Below are positions 24,381-35,518 of a DNA stretch of 64,000 nt, one piece after another. The notes beneath the pieces were generated by a model, which searched no databases, had not been told where the DNA came from, and worked only from the letters and a program-made list of their open reading frames with translations. The stretch is from NCBI GenBank assembly GCA_905250025.1, contig CAJNOJ010000065.1:248001-312000 (forward strand), in the 5' to 3' direction. This DNA is from Adineta ricciae (taxonomy: Eukaryota; Rotifera; Eurotatoria; Adinetida; Adinetidae). Each line of letters starts with the position of its first letter. Position 1 is the first letter of the stretch. A program made the translations under genes and the position numbers.

Positions 24381-27300
24381 TCAATGTTTCGATCTAATGA
24401 AAAGAGAAAGAGATGAAACATTGGATTTAGAATTGGCAAGGTTTACTTCTCTGACAACAAGCTCCTTTTTGTGAAGGGCAATGTCTGCTTTTTTATTTTC
24501 ATTTCTTTGTCGGTAATCATTGGCTTCTTTGTCATAACGTTCAAGTAATGATCGAAGATTTTGAATATGATCTGCAGAAGAGACGTGAAAGAAATGCGAG
24601 AATCAATGAAACGAAGCATACTTTGTAAGGCTTGTTTGCCTCCTTGACGCAATGATCGAACTATATTATCACTCTCATCTTTTAATGCTTGATGTTTCAC
24701 ACGTAGTTGATCGATCTGATCTGACGACAGATATTCCTCCAGCTGCTCAATCTAATCAATCAACAGAATTTACGTATATAATATTCAAAGAAAAGCAGTG
24801 AGTCCGACCTGATCCTGAAGAAGATCTGTTTCATATTTCAGCACTTGGATACTTTGTGGAACTGCTTGCAATTGACTATCTCTTCGATTTTCATCTTTGG
24901 TCTCTGCCGTATTAGTTTGTCTACACAAAAGAAGACGAAATATTTAGACAATGTCGATGTTTAAACTCAATCATCACGTAGAAGGATTCGTGCATTCATG
25001 CATAACAGAAAAGTGTCGAGCAAAAAGAGATGCATACTATTCGCTACATAGTCTAGAACTACCTGCAGTCTACTAAATCATTATCGTTATTTCCTGCCAA
25101 ATTTACTGCCAATAAACCTATGGCTTCGCTTGTTGGAATGAGTCGTGCAATAGTGGAAATGGTCGGTGCTGTTGATGGTGATCTGAATTGAGATCAAAAG
25201 AAAACATTCATGTTGCTTATTTTCTGTTATTAGAAAAATATATCTCCACAAAGACAAAAAAAAATAGATGATATGAGAGAAAGAGAAATTAATTAGTAAA
25301 ACAAAAAAAAATGAGATTTTCCGCAAACAATTATCTGTTTAGAATTGACAAGTTCATTCATTGATTGTTTTGCAAAATTGTCTTTACAAACATGTACAAA
25401 TTGACGATGTTCCTTTCTCGATAGTCGCTGTTGGATTTGACGCGAGATGTTGACTGAAAAAATAGGATGTGCGACGAAACGATCTTTAGACGAAGGATTT
25501 AGGACGAAAAAACGAGAAAATTACACGAACGAAACGATGCGTCAGAGAAAGCACTAATCTAAGTACGTCGAACTTACTTTGATGTTGATGGTTTGCTATC
25601 ATGAGGCTATAAGCAAAAAAGAAAGGGTTAAAAGAAACATCAGAGTGGTGAATTTGAAAGTTACGATGTCTTCGAAACGATCGATAACAAGCCAGCGTTG
25701 TGATTGTATTTGCGAAGATTTCGTTGATCCAAATGCTTCTTTAATTCGTATCTTGACTTCTAGTTTTCCTTCCGCTTTCTTCTTATGATCATTTTCGAAA
25801 ACATCAACTGATTCATGAATTGTTGCTAATTGTTCTAGCGGAGCTGTTTTAACATATGCAACGCCTAACAAACGATCTGATCGAAGAAAGCCGACTTTAT
25901 AATATATGGATAATTTCAATTCTTTTCGACCCATCAAACGTTTAAATTTAGTATCATTTCGTTTGATTTGAAATTTATGTAACGCATCAGGATATTCGAC
26001 ATTGGCCGAACCAGCTGCATGTCGTGTTCGAGCTGTTTGAGGCGTTTCAGGTGGATATGGAAACTCAATTATAACATAAGTCTCGAGTGCTGTCGCAGAA
26101 TATCCAGATGGTACATGAAGATTAATACCACGTAGGACATTGACCTAGAATAAAGAAAATTCGCATGTGTTCGAAGGACAATATATTTCTTTTTTTTTAG
26201 TTTTACTTCGAAATCACTGTCAGTTAAATCGTTGTTGACTTGGACAATGTGCATTTGTCTTTTTTCGTAATGAAAAACTGGGACTTTCAAGCCATGTTGA
26301 AAACATTGTCGCAAGCGTTCTAAATCATGAGTGCAACGTTGCTCGAGAAGTTTAAATTCATTCGCATGTTGGACATTGGTTAAACCTTCCATCTGAGCAT
26401 ACATTTGTTGATTACGTGCACATAGTTGCATTTGTCTTAGAAGGTCATCTTGCAAACGACGATATACTGTATCGCGATCAGCTTGAACAAGTTCTTCTGT
26501 TAATTCTTGATCACAGATGACTTCAAAGCCGTAACTTGATAATTCAGACGCCTATAAAGAAGTAAGTGATTTAGTTTCATCTGTAAAATAGAGAACATTT
26601 CTATACTTGATTTGGTTCCATAGGCATGAGTGTTTCTGAAGAGTTTGCCTTTTGTTCAAGCTCTTTCGATGCGATAAGATACTTTTTCGCAGCGACAATA
26701 TCGCCTGTAAATAATCAAATTATCCAGACTGAATTGCCGAAATAAAAGTGTACCTTTTTGTTTCGCTTGTAAAGCAAGTTTTTGAAGCTGTTCCTGTTGA
26801 AGTCGAATTGATTGTACCGATTGATCTCTTGGTAAGCCTAAAATAGATATATTAATGCACACCTGAAGAGAATTAATAAGAAATAGTTGTTATTACTGGT
26901 AGTGGAACCTTGCGCCACTGGCTGTGACATGGTGCTAGCTAATTGACTGGATCGTTGCTGCTGAGGTTGTGATGGTCGTGTTGGTATGGAGACTGCAGTA
27001 GTAACAGCAGTATTAGATGCTGCTTGTTGAGGTTTCGACTGTTGGATAGGTATAGGTGCGAAGCCAGGTAGATCCGCTAGTTCACTATAATCGTATGGAC
27101 GACCTTTTTTCGTTGCTTCGATAGCTTCTTGATATTGCTATTCAGAGAAAACAAAAAGATCATTCGGCTTTGCCAATCTCATCAGATCAAAACACGATTA
27201 TTTACTTTTGAAAGACGATCCATGCGCCTCGCTTTAGAATTATCTCCCTTACTGACTGCATCTTGATGTCGTTTAGTTAATTCTTCGTGTCGTTGCTGTA

Positions 27301-28710
27301 AAGCTTCGAGAACAGTTTTGGGTTCAGGTGCTTCCACTGAAAAACCAATAATAAAAGAAATAGATGGAAAAGAAAAAGAACGTTGTATCACAAACATGGT
27401 ACAGATGGTGCTGCTGAGCTTGTATCGTTAGGTATTTTATCAGACATGTCTTTTTGAGTAGAAGCAGAAGACTCGGAAGCATCGTTAACTGAGATCCCAT
27501 TCTGCAAATTCTATGAATTACATAAAAAATCGTAGGAGAGAAGCAATTGATAAGCAATTATACATACTTTCATTTGAATCAAATATTCTTTAGCTTTTGT
27601 CATATCACCGTCCGATCTAGCTTGTAAAGCTAACGCTTTCAGACGCGCAATTGCTTCATCGGAACCGTTTGACACTGATGTTGACGTCGCTAAATAATTC
27701 CTGTGTTCTTTTTAATTTTAATGGCGTATTGAAACTCACCTAGAGGAACAATTGGCTTTTCGCGTATCGATAAGGATGTCACAGGAGCTGGAGAAGGAGC
27801 ACGTGCAGGTGCCTCTTGTGCAACAGCTGATGAAGAAGATCCAGGTACAAACAATTCAGGAGGAATTTCACTTTCATTGATGGATGCACCAGTACGAGCT
27901 GATTGTATCAGTTCTTGAATGAGCTAAGACGAGTAGAATCATGGATAAGCTTATTTGTCTTTTTACAAATGGAAAAACATTACTTTAAGTTGTCGATCAA
28001 GCCGACGACTTTTGGATGCATCTCCATGTGTCTTTGCTGTGTCTACAGCTTTAGCATACATTTGTCGACGCGCTTCAAGTGTTGATAAGATACCAGTACT
28101 AGGCGTACCTGAGGACGCCACTGCTGGTAGTGATGGCGGCTGCGTGTCCATTTGGTTCTCTGCTCCAATTTCGTCAGTAATCTCATTTAATTCATTCTCA
28201 AATGGAGAAGAGAATCGAATTTTGTCAAACAAGTTCCAGTACTGAAACTTACCAGCAGATCTTCTTCGTCGCCTTCAGACAATTCACCGTCATTTATCGG
28301 ACGATCAATTTCATTGAGAAGTTTATTTACATCATTATGAAAGGATTGAAGATTTTGCGCTGAACCACCTATATACACAATATCGATTATGAAAGTCAAG
28401 TTTGCCTGGATAAATCATATGAACCTGGTTTCTTCTGATTGCCTTTCGATCGTTTCGATGTATGACCACCAATTTCTTCCTGAATTCGACTTAATTCGTC
28501 TTCAAGGCCCTCGTCATCGTCGTCGTCATTATCCCCACCTATATTTGGTTCATCGAAATTGGGAATTTGAAAACCCATCTAAAATGAACAGCGTTAGCAT
28601 ATACAAATTAGCATAAATCAAAGGTTTACTTGTTGCATCAGCGCTGCACCACCACCTCCTCCGCCTTTAGATCGTTTTGTTGCTTTAGTACTTTTGAACA
28701 GCGCCGTCAT
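24381..28710 (-). CDS. CC2D1: CC2D1/Lgd homologue (DM14 repeats, C2 domain)
   Basis: Multi-exon minus-strand gene. The start MTALFKSTKATKRSKGGGGG at 28710 lies 9 nt behind an AG acceptor-like site. Four DM14 helical hairpins are recognisable in order: around LEARRQMYAKAVDTAK (28020-28080), around IARLKALALQARSDGD (27600-27660), LEALQQRHEELTKRHQDA (27200-27310), and around LQKLALQAKQKGDI (26700-26820). A C2 domain follows (about 25650-26130: LKLSIYYKVGFLRSDRLLGV). The frame then continues through exons with matching phases into a C-terminal coiled coil (IEQLEEYLSSDQIDQLRVKH) and ends near 24381. CC2D1/Lgd binds the ESCRT-III subunit CHMP4/Shrub by its DM14 repeats and regulates endosomal sorting and Notch signalling. 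The exons after the C2 domain are my least certain joins; the gene could instead stop at 25574. Confidence 0.85.
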
Positions 28711-28986
28711 CGTCGTGTTCTATAGATAACAGTGAGTATAAAAATGCTCCAGCGTCAGACGACAAAGTGAGTCATAACACATCGTTTTAATGGTTCTTTT
28801 TTCAACGAATTGAATCACATAATTATTTCCAATTGGCTGACGTGGCACAGCCAATCTGTTCCAATGGCTGGTAGGAACAGAAATACATGCGATATTATCA
28901 TTGTATCGCCCAATTCATAGTCATATCGTATTTACATTGTTCATGAATATTATTGTTTAATCCATTTTAGCTATTGGTATATAAAT
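28711..28986. promoter_or_regulatory. Shared divergent 5' region of CC2D1 and TMF1
   Basis: 276 bp between start codons. Both sides show an acceptor-like AG close to the ATG (28720-28721 on the minus strand, 28969-28970 on the plus strand). Confidence 0.4.
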
Positions 28987-31900
28987 ATGGCTGGTTGGTT
29001 TTCGCTTGATCCGAATAAGCTCAAACAGATTGCAGCAAGCACCTTGATCAATGCACAAAAACAAATCGGTTGGAAACATAAATCAATGTTTTCATTTTTC
29101 CTATGACATTCTTTCTGATTTAATTAGATAAAGTCCTCGATATCAAGGATGGCGCCCCTGATCCAGAATCTCAACCACTTGGTAAAGAAAATAATGCTCA
29201 TGTCCATAAAATTCAAAGTTGACACAATTTGTGAAATTATTTAGCACATAATACCGCGACAAGTAGTATACAATCAACAACGTCCGATGATTTCTTTTCG
29301 GCATTCCTTGGTAACCAAAAATCAACAGCCATAGAGGCAAATGAAATACCAACAAAACCTACGGAAAACGGTGCTTCACTTCGCACCTGGAATACATACA
29401 GTGATAGCAATAATGCGTCGTCATTGGTAGAACTTTTTTCATTTTTCATTTCAAATTTGAACGTTTTTCTCTACAACATCTGTAGATCTCTTCTCCATCA
29501 CAAACAAATACTGCTGAAACTGATGCAAACATTACTGACGAAAATAAAACAACACCTGATGAGTCTATAGAGACCCAAACAACATCCTCCACGCTGTCAG
29601 AATCAATTGATACACAGCAGCAAACACAATCATCTGTATCATTAGCTGAATCCTCGACCATTACAGAAAGTTCTAGCAGTGAAAGTACAAATTCATTACG
29701 TCCAACCCTCAGTATTCCATCATCCGAATCAACTGTGATTGGTCCGATTGTAGAAATAAAAGCTGATGAGCAACATATGTTTACTCAAGCACAATGTGAC
29801 AGTTCAGAGCCGGATGCTGATCATGTATCACAAATCATTCCTTCTATATCATCAGATAAACGTGATGTCATCGATTCTTGGATGAATAATAGACAAAATG
29901 TCAGCTCCGAGTATGTTTCATATTTTGATGCTCCGAGCATTCGAAACCCATATAAGGAAGTATATTTTCATTCGCTTGAGTATTCTCACGGAGCGCAATA
30001 AATACATGTTCATCGATAACGATAATCCAATGACATGGTCGAGCGGGACCATAGAGAACAGATTCGATCATCACTGTTAGAATAGAGAAATTTGATAGTT
30101 GATAATTCATTCTCGATTTCTTTTATTTTCAACCTTCTAGCAATGGTGAACAATCTGTACGTGATACCCATGACAATGACTCATCCTCATTATTGTTTAC
30201 ATCAGCTTATCCACCAAATGAATTTTCAACATCATCGATAATCGATGATGATGTCACTCCAACAGCAAACAATAATTACAACAAAGAACAACAACAACAA
30301 ACTACAGTTTCCACTGATGAAGACGATGATAATCCACTTCTTGAACAATCGAATTCTCCAACTCATACAATATCATCCAATGGACATGATACAGCAAGTC
30401 ATACTTTGATCCACTATCAAATCATTCTTTCGTTCTTATTCTTATTTCAGCATAGTAAAGATTCATCAGATGATGGTAAACATACATCATGTGCATCATC
30501 GGACATCGAAGTGATTTCATCTCCAAGTGTAGCTAGTGGTCTAGCTCTTAGTACCACAGAAACATTTGATAAATGCCGAGAACTACGCGATGCTCGACGA
30601 CCAGTTGTGCGCGAGGTGAGCATATCTTGTTTATTTAGTAAATTTCATCCAAGCAAAGAGAATTTTTTAGGTTGTCGGTCGTTTTCCCACCCATTCTACC
30701 AATATGAAATATCATCATCATCCAATATCCATTGATCATATTGACAAAAATAGTACTTCGAATTTTGATGCATCATCATGGTCAACTTTAATCGATGAAG
30801 CAGCTACTGAACATATGCATTATCACAATGTAAAGAACACCCCAGTTGTTTTTCTCAAAAATGTTTAAAACTTTTTGTCTCCATTTCAGTCCAATGAAAG
30901 GGGTGATGATGACGATCGACAAAGTATACTATCAAATATTCTCCTTAAATTCTAAAGTGTATGATTTTCGTTTGATTTTCTAGAATATCATCAATCAGAA
31001 ACCTCAAAAGTATGTATTGATCATTGCAATCACTTGATGATGCATCAATGTGTTTCATTTCAATAGGAATTGGGTGAACTAAAAGAACGTTTAGAATTAC
31101 GTGAGCAAGCATTCCTAAAATTAACAACTGAATCTAATGAACTACATCAGACGAATCAAACATTAAAAAAGTAAAATGAAAATGTTTGAACATTCGCTAA
31201 TCTTCCAATTTTACTCTAAATAGATCGTTGAGTGAACTTGAACAACGAACAGTACGTTTAACTAATGAATTTCAACAAACAATCGAGAATCTTTCGTTGA
31301 AAATCGAGGAACAAAAGCATGTTTCACAAGTAAGAATAAATTCACTTTTGTATCCAATGGTTCGACAACGATCTTCTCTTTAATGAAGGAACGTGATCAA
31401 TTACGCAAACAACTTGACACTCTACAAAGACAGCTATTAGAAAAGTATGAGTTCTGAATTGCTCTCAAGTAATACGATATTTGATTTCACCTAGTTCAAC
31501 GTCAACTGGCAATGCGATGGCTGTTTTGCGAGAAAAAGAAGAACAAATTCAACAGTTACTCGAAGAAGGTGAAAAACTTTCAAAGAATCAATTGAAAGAT
31601 TCGAACATAATCAAAAAATTACGAGCGAAAGAGAAAGAGAGTGATACACACATCACATCGCTGACGTAAGAAATCGATCGTACTTTCGTCTGGTGATAAA
31701 CGTTAATTTTCTGTTGAAGGACGCAAATTAATAAATTAACGAGTGATTTAGAAGAAGCGAAGAAGAATTTACAAGAAAAAGAAGAAAACGAGAAACAACT
31801 TAAAGGTTCTCAATCATTTCTTTTCTTTCAATTAGCAAATGTGTTTGCTTTCAATAGAAACAGTGAAAAAATTGGAGAAATCCGCTGTTCATTATGAAAA

Positions 31901-33740
31901 AGAATGTATATCAATCAAATCTTTGTACGAAGATGCTGAAGAACAAATCCGTAGTACAAAAGTTGCCTTAGAAAACTCCTATAAGTAAGTCAACGTCAAT
32001 CTATCCGCAAATCCAAAGCCATTTATCCATCATTTCAGAGAAATCGCTGAATTAAACAAAACCAAAGCCGCTACGGAAAGCAAAGTCGTCGAAGCCACGT
32101 TGTCAGCCGAGATTCTACTCCGTGAAGAAATTCGAATGGCTGTGGACAAAGAACGAGTGATATCAAGACAAGAGCAAGAAAAATTACAAATGACCATTGA
32201 TGAATTACGACATTCAATTCAGCGTAGCGAAGCTCAATTAAATCGAAGAGAACAATTACTACGACAAGAAGTTAACGATCTTCGACAAGTAATTTCTTTC
32301 GTTTATTAGAGACGAAAACTGATTTGTTTGCGTTCTAGAGACTTCAAGAAGCTGAATCACGAAATGAAGAGTTAACACAAAGCATTTCCAATGGTAACTA
32401 GCATTCGATATACTTGTATGATAGAACTACCACTTCTTCTCTAGCTACACGTCCATTACTTCGTCAAATCGAAAATCTTCAAACTTCTTACGTATCACAA
32501 ATCAACTCTCTCGAAAAAACCGAACGTCAGTTGACCGATCGACTAGCTGAAATGCAAATGCAATATGCAACAAGCATTGAACACGAACGTGTAGCTAATG
32601 AAAACTTGCTGGAAATGAGCGCTAAATGGAAGTTAGCAGAAGCTCAGTTAACGACATTCAAACAGGATAAAACGCGTTTGACTTCTGAACTTGAAGTTTT
32701 GAAACTGAAACTGACACATTTTGAAGATGCGAAGTTCAGGTAAAACACAATGGAGATTGACTAGTGAACGTAGCTTGAATTACTTTGTAGAGAAAGAACT
32801 CAAATTGAATCAATGCAAGAAGCATTCACTCAACAAATCAATAGTCTTATTCAAGAGAAGGTAGGGGATCAAGTTTTGATGATAAGTTCTTATCGACTTC
32901 TCTGATTTTAGCGGCAACTTGAACTGGATACTGAAGTTGACAAATCGAAATATGAAAATGATTTGAAGAGATTACAAATTGCCAACGAAGCGTTGAAAGA
33001 ACAAGTCAATCTACATGATTCGAATTCTATACATCGAACGAACTCAAATCTTGAAACAACACTTGCCCAACAACACAGTCGACGATCATCTGGTGGACGC
33101 GATACACCAACCGTGTTCGCATTCGAACGTTCTGCTGTGAGAATACAAGACTTGCAATTGTATCAATGTGACTGATCTGTTTTCTAGTTTGTTCCAACTC
33201 CGAAGCCAAGTGTATACGAATCGTTGCGAAACACGGGTGCAATAGCAGTATTGGAAAGTTTAGAAGCACAATTGAAAGAAAAGGAAGGAGAAATTACATT
33301 ATTACAAGTACGAGAGACAGGAGAATGATTTGTGTAATATCGCTGAATTTGATATTCGTTTCTAGAGCGAAATCGCTGATTTGGAACGGACGCGCGAGAC
33401 TATGGCAAGAGAGTTAGTTAATCTATCAACCGAAAACGAAAAATTAAGACAACAAACTCAAAACTACCCTGTATTAAACGAACAATACAAAGTACGTGAC
33501 TAACGAACAACTAAAACGAATTACTCGTCGATGTTCTAGGAATTGGAAAAACGCTACGATGCACTTTTAACAATGTATGGAGAGAAACAAGAAGAAGCGG
33601 ATGAACTTCGACTTGATTTAGCAGATGTGAAAACACTCTATCGAGCCCAAGTGAGCGTTTGATTGGGAGAAAGAACTTTGAACATTTTATTTACCTAGAT
33701 CGATGATTTGATGAAACAAAATGCTTCTCACGTGCGCTGA
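28987..33740 (+). CDS. TMF1: TMF1 (TATA element modulatory factor) golgin homologue
   Basis: At least 15 exons with short introns. The N terminus MAGWFSLDPNKLKQIAAS then DKVLDIKDG matches TMF1. A Ser/Thr/Asp-rich acidic region follows (29300-30900), including a CASSDIEVISS block that matches the conserved SDIEVLD region. Then comes a long coiled coil with the signatures EEQIQQLLEEGEKLSKNQL and SNIIKKLRAK (31530-31630), TTRPLLRQIENLQ (near 32450-32480), and at the C terminus MYGEKQEEADELRLDLADV then YRAQIDDLM. TMF1 is a Golgi-rim golgin that binds Rab6 and captures vesicles; the C-terminal domain is the Rab6-binding part. Stop TGA at 33738-33740. The ATG follows an AG acceptor-like site by 17 nt. 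Several exon joins in the acidic region are approximate. Confidence 0.9.
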
Positions 33741-33921
33741 TTTGCATCCTCAGTGTTCTGTTCTTGTTTTGAATCCATCAATTCGAATAACTACAACAAG
33801 TGATGTAGATTGATAATGTGATAAAAGTTGTTCTTCTTCTGATACTGTTAATTTATTAATTTATCTCGTTTGTTCATTTACGATTATCATCTCTTATGTT
33901 TTTCCTTTTTAAATACACAAT

Positions 33922-33927
33922 AATAAA
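33922..33927 (+). terminator. Poly(A) signal of TMF1
   Basis: AATAAA 182 bp past the TMF1 stop and 47 bp before the ORC5 ATG, leaving almost no room for a separate ORC5 promoter. Confidence 0.55.
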
Positions 33928-33960
33928 GACAAAAAAAGAAATGAATCTTCGCACTAAACA

Positions 33961-33973
33961 CTCTATATTTTAG
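33961..33973 (+). other. Splice-acceptor-like site abutting the ORC5 start codon
   Basis: A T-rich tract ends in TTTTAG at 33968-33973 with the ATG directly after. In a gene placed just downstream of another this is the pattern expected for a trans-splicing acceptor of an internal cistron; a 5' UTR intron is the alternative. Confidence 0.45.
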
Positions 33974-35370
33974 ATGTCTTTACCCTCTAGTTATTCGTGT
34001 CGTTCAGCAATTCTTTCATCAATAGAGAAACTTTTTTCTCCCAATCCACAATTGCCCTATCCATCACATGTTTATATTCACGGAAATCATAATACAGGTA
34101 AATCAACGTTGGTGAAACACGCACTTCATCTTCACAATCATGCGGTTTTATGGTTCGATTGTCGAGAAATTTACTCGTTGAATATGTTCTATCAAACATG
34201 TATTTCATCATTGACCAACACTTCACCACCCTCAATGAAAAGCTTCCAACTACGACACAAACGGACATTTACTTTATTTGTTATTCAAATTAAATGAATT
34301 GACATTGGGATATTTCCATCATTCCCTTATTTTGATTGGACATCAACCATTCTATCAATTGCCACATATGAATCAAATCGAAGCAGAATTGGGTGTGTTA
34401 ACACCCATAGCAATCTTCGTACCAGCTTATACTCGTGCAGAAATCGTTACAATATTGCAAAACATGTTTGCTCGTATGCAAAAAAACCGAAATAATGTCT
34501 TTCTCTTCATATATATTTCCTTCTTTTTCAGAACAACAAGGTCTTCTTCCAACATCAGTTAGTCAAATACAAATCATTATTGAACTAGCACTTCAGATTT
34601 TCTATGCAGTCACAAACGATCTGATAGAATTAAAAGACATGTCGACAATGTGTATCAAAGATTTCTTACGTAACAGTGTGAAGAAACAAACAAGTGATGA
34701 TGGAAGCAACAACGACTATCGTATACTTTATCAAAAGGAGTTCTTCACACAAGTATATCTGATGTAATTTTGTCAATGAATTACTATCTATTGTTTGATT
34801 TAGGTTCTCAACTCTGTCTATACTCGTTCAATGAGTATTCCAAAATTTCTTGATACACATACGGCTGACGAAGAAACCAACGAGAATTCCTCTCATTTAA
34901 CATCGATGGATAGCAAAAGCAATGCTCGTGATCTTCCAACCTCAGCTAAATATTTGCTGATTGCGATCTACTTAGCTACACAAAATCCGGTGAAATACGA
35001 TCGAATGCTTTATGATAAACAAGGTCAGGGCAAAAAGAGCCGACGAGGAAAGATCATGCATAAACGAGCACAACTCGATACAGCAAAAATCGAATATTTA
35101 CCACTGTCATCGAATAAGCCTATCGGATTGAATCGTCTCTTGGCTATTTACTGTTCTTTACAAGGCGATACAGTTCCTTTAACCAATCAAATTTATATAC
35201 AATTAGCTTTATTAACTTCCATGCGTTTGATTGAACTTGTCGGAGGATCGAATGAAAGTGGAATTATAAATTTAAATGAACCAAAATATCGTTGTACAAG
35301 CTCAAGTGATTGCATTCGACGTCTCGCGGCATCAATCGACTTCAAAATCGATGATCTTCTTCTTGTCTGA
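33974..35370 (+). pseudogene. ORC5: Origin recognition complex subunit 5, apparently damaged
   Basis: The first part (33974 to about 34240) encodes an ORC5 N terminus with Walker A GNHNTGKST and the following strand FDCREIYSLN. The downstream part, in the next frame (+1), resumes as GHLLYLLFKLNELTLGYFHH and continues through VPAYTRAEIV, LALQIFYAVTNDLIEL and the ORC5 C-terminal domain (PIGLNRLLAIYCSLQG, PKYRCTSSSDCIRRLAA), ending TGA 35368-35370. Between them about 35-45 residues expected in ORC5, including the Walker B strand (hydrophobics then D-K/E-A), are missing and the frame shifts. Frame 1 stops at 34295-34297. Two downstream introns (about 34471-34531 and 34753-34801) are normal. A 43-nt GT-AG interval (34200-34242) would restore the frame but would remove conserved residues and not supply Walker B. 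This is either a deletion allele in a degenerate-tetraploid genome or an assembly error. The family call is firm; the damage call is moderate. Confidence 0.75.
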
Positions 35371-35424
35371 AGTCTTCGGAATGAAATGTGATATAGATGT
35401 ATATTTTCATGAAATTGTCAGATC

Positions 35425-35430
35425 AATAAA
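35425..35430 (+). terminator. Poly(A) signal of ORC5
   Basis: AATAAA 55 bp past the ORC5 stop, 7 bp from an opposite-strand signal. Confidence 0.5.
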
Positions 35431-35437
35431 ATGAGAC

Positions 35438-35443
35438 TTTATT
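35438..35443 (-). terminator. Poly(A) signal of SEL1L3
   Basis: AATAAA on the minus strand 76 bp past the SEL1L3 stop; the two convergent transcripts must overlap at their 3' ends. Confidence 0.5.
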
Positions 35444-35518
35444 AATGTTGATACTCGGTGGCGAATTCATAGGAGAACGAAATCGATTTCTACACGGCAT
35501 AAAAGAATAGAAATGTCG

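Noticed and set aside
24381-25560. Separate coiled-coil gene downstream of CC2D1
   Set aside because: A strong donor after the C2 domain and matching phases link these exons to CC2D1, whose relatives also extend past the C2 domain; kept as an uncertainty in that entry.
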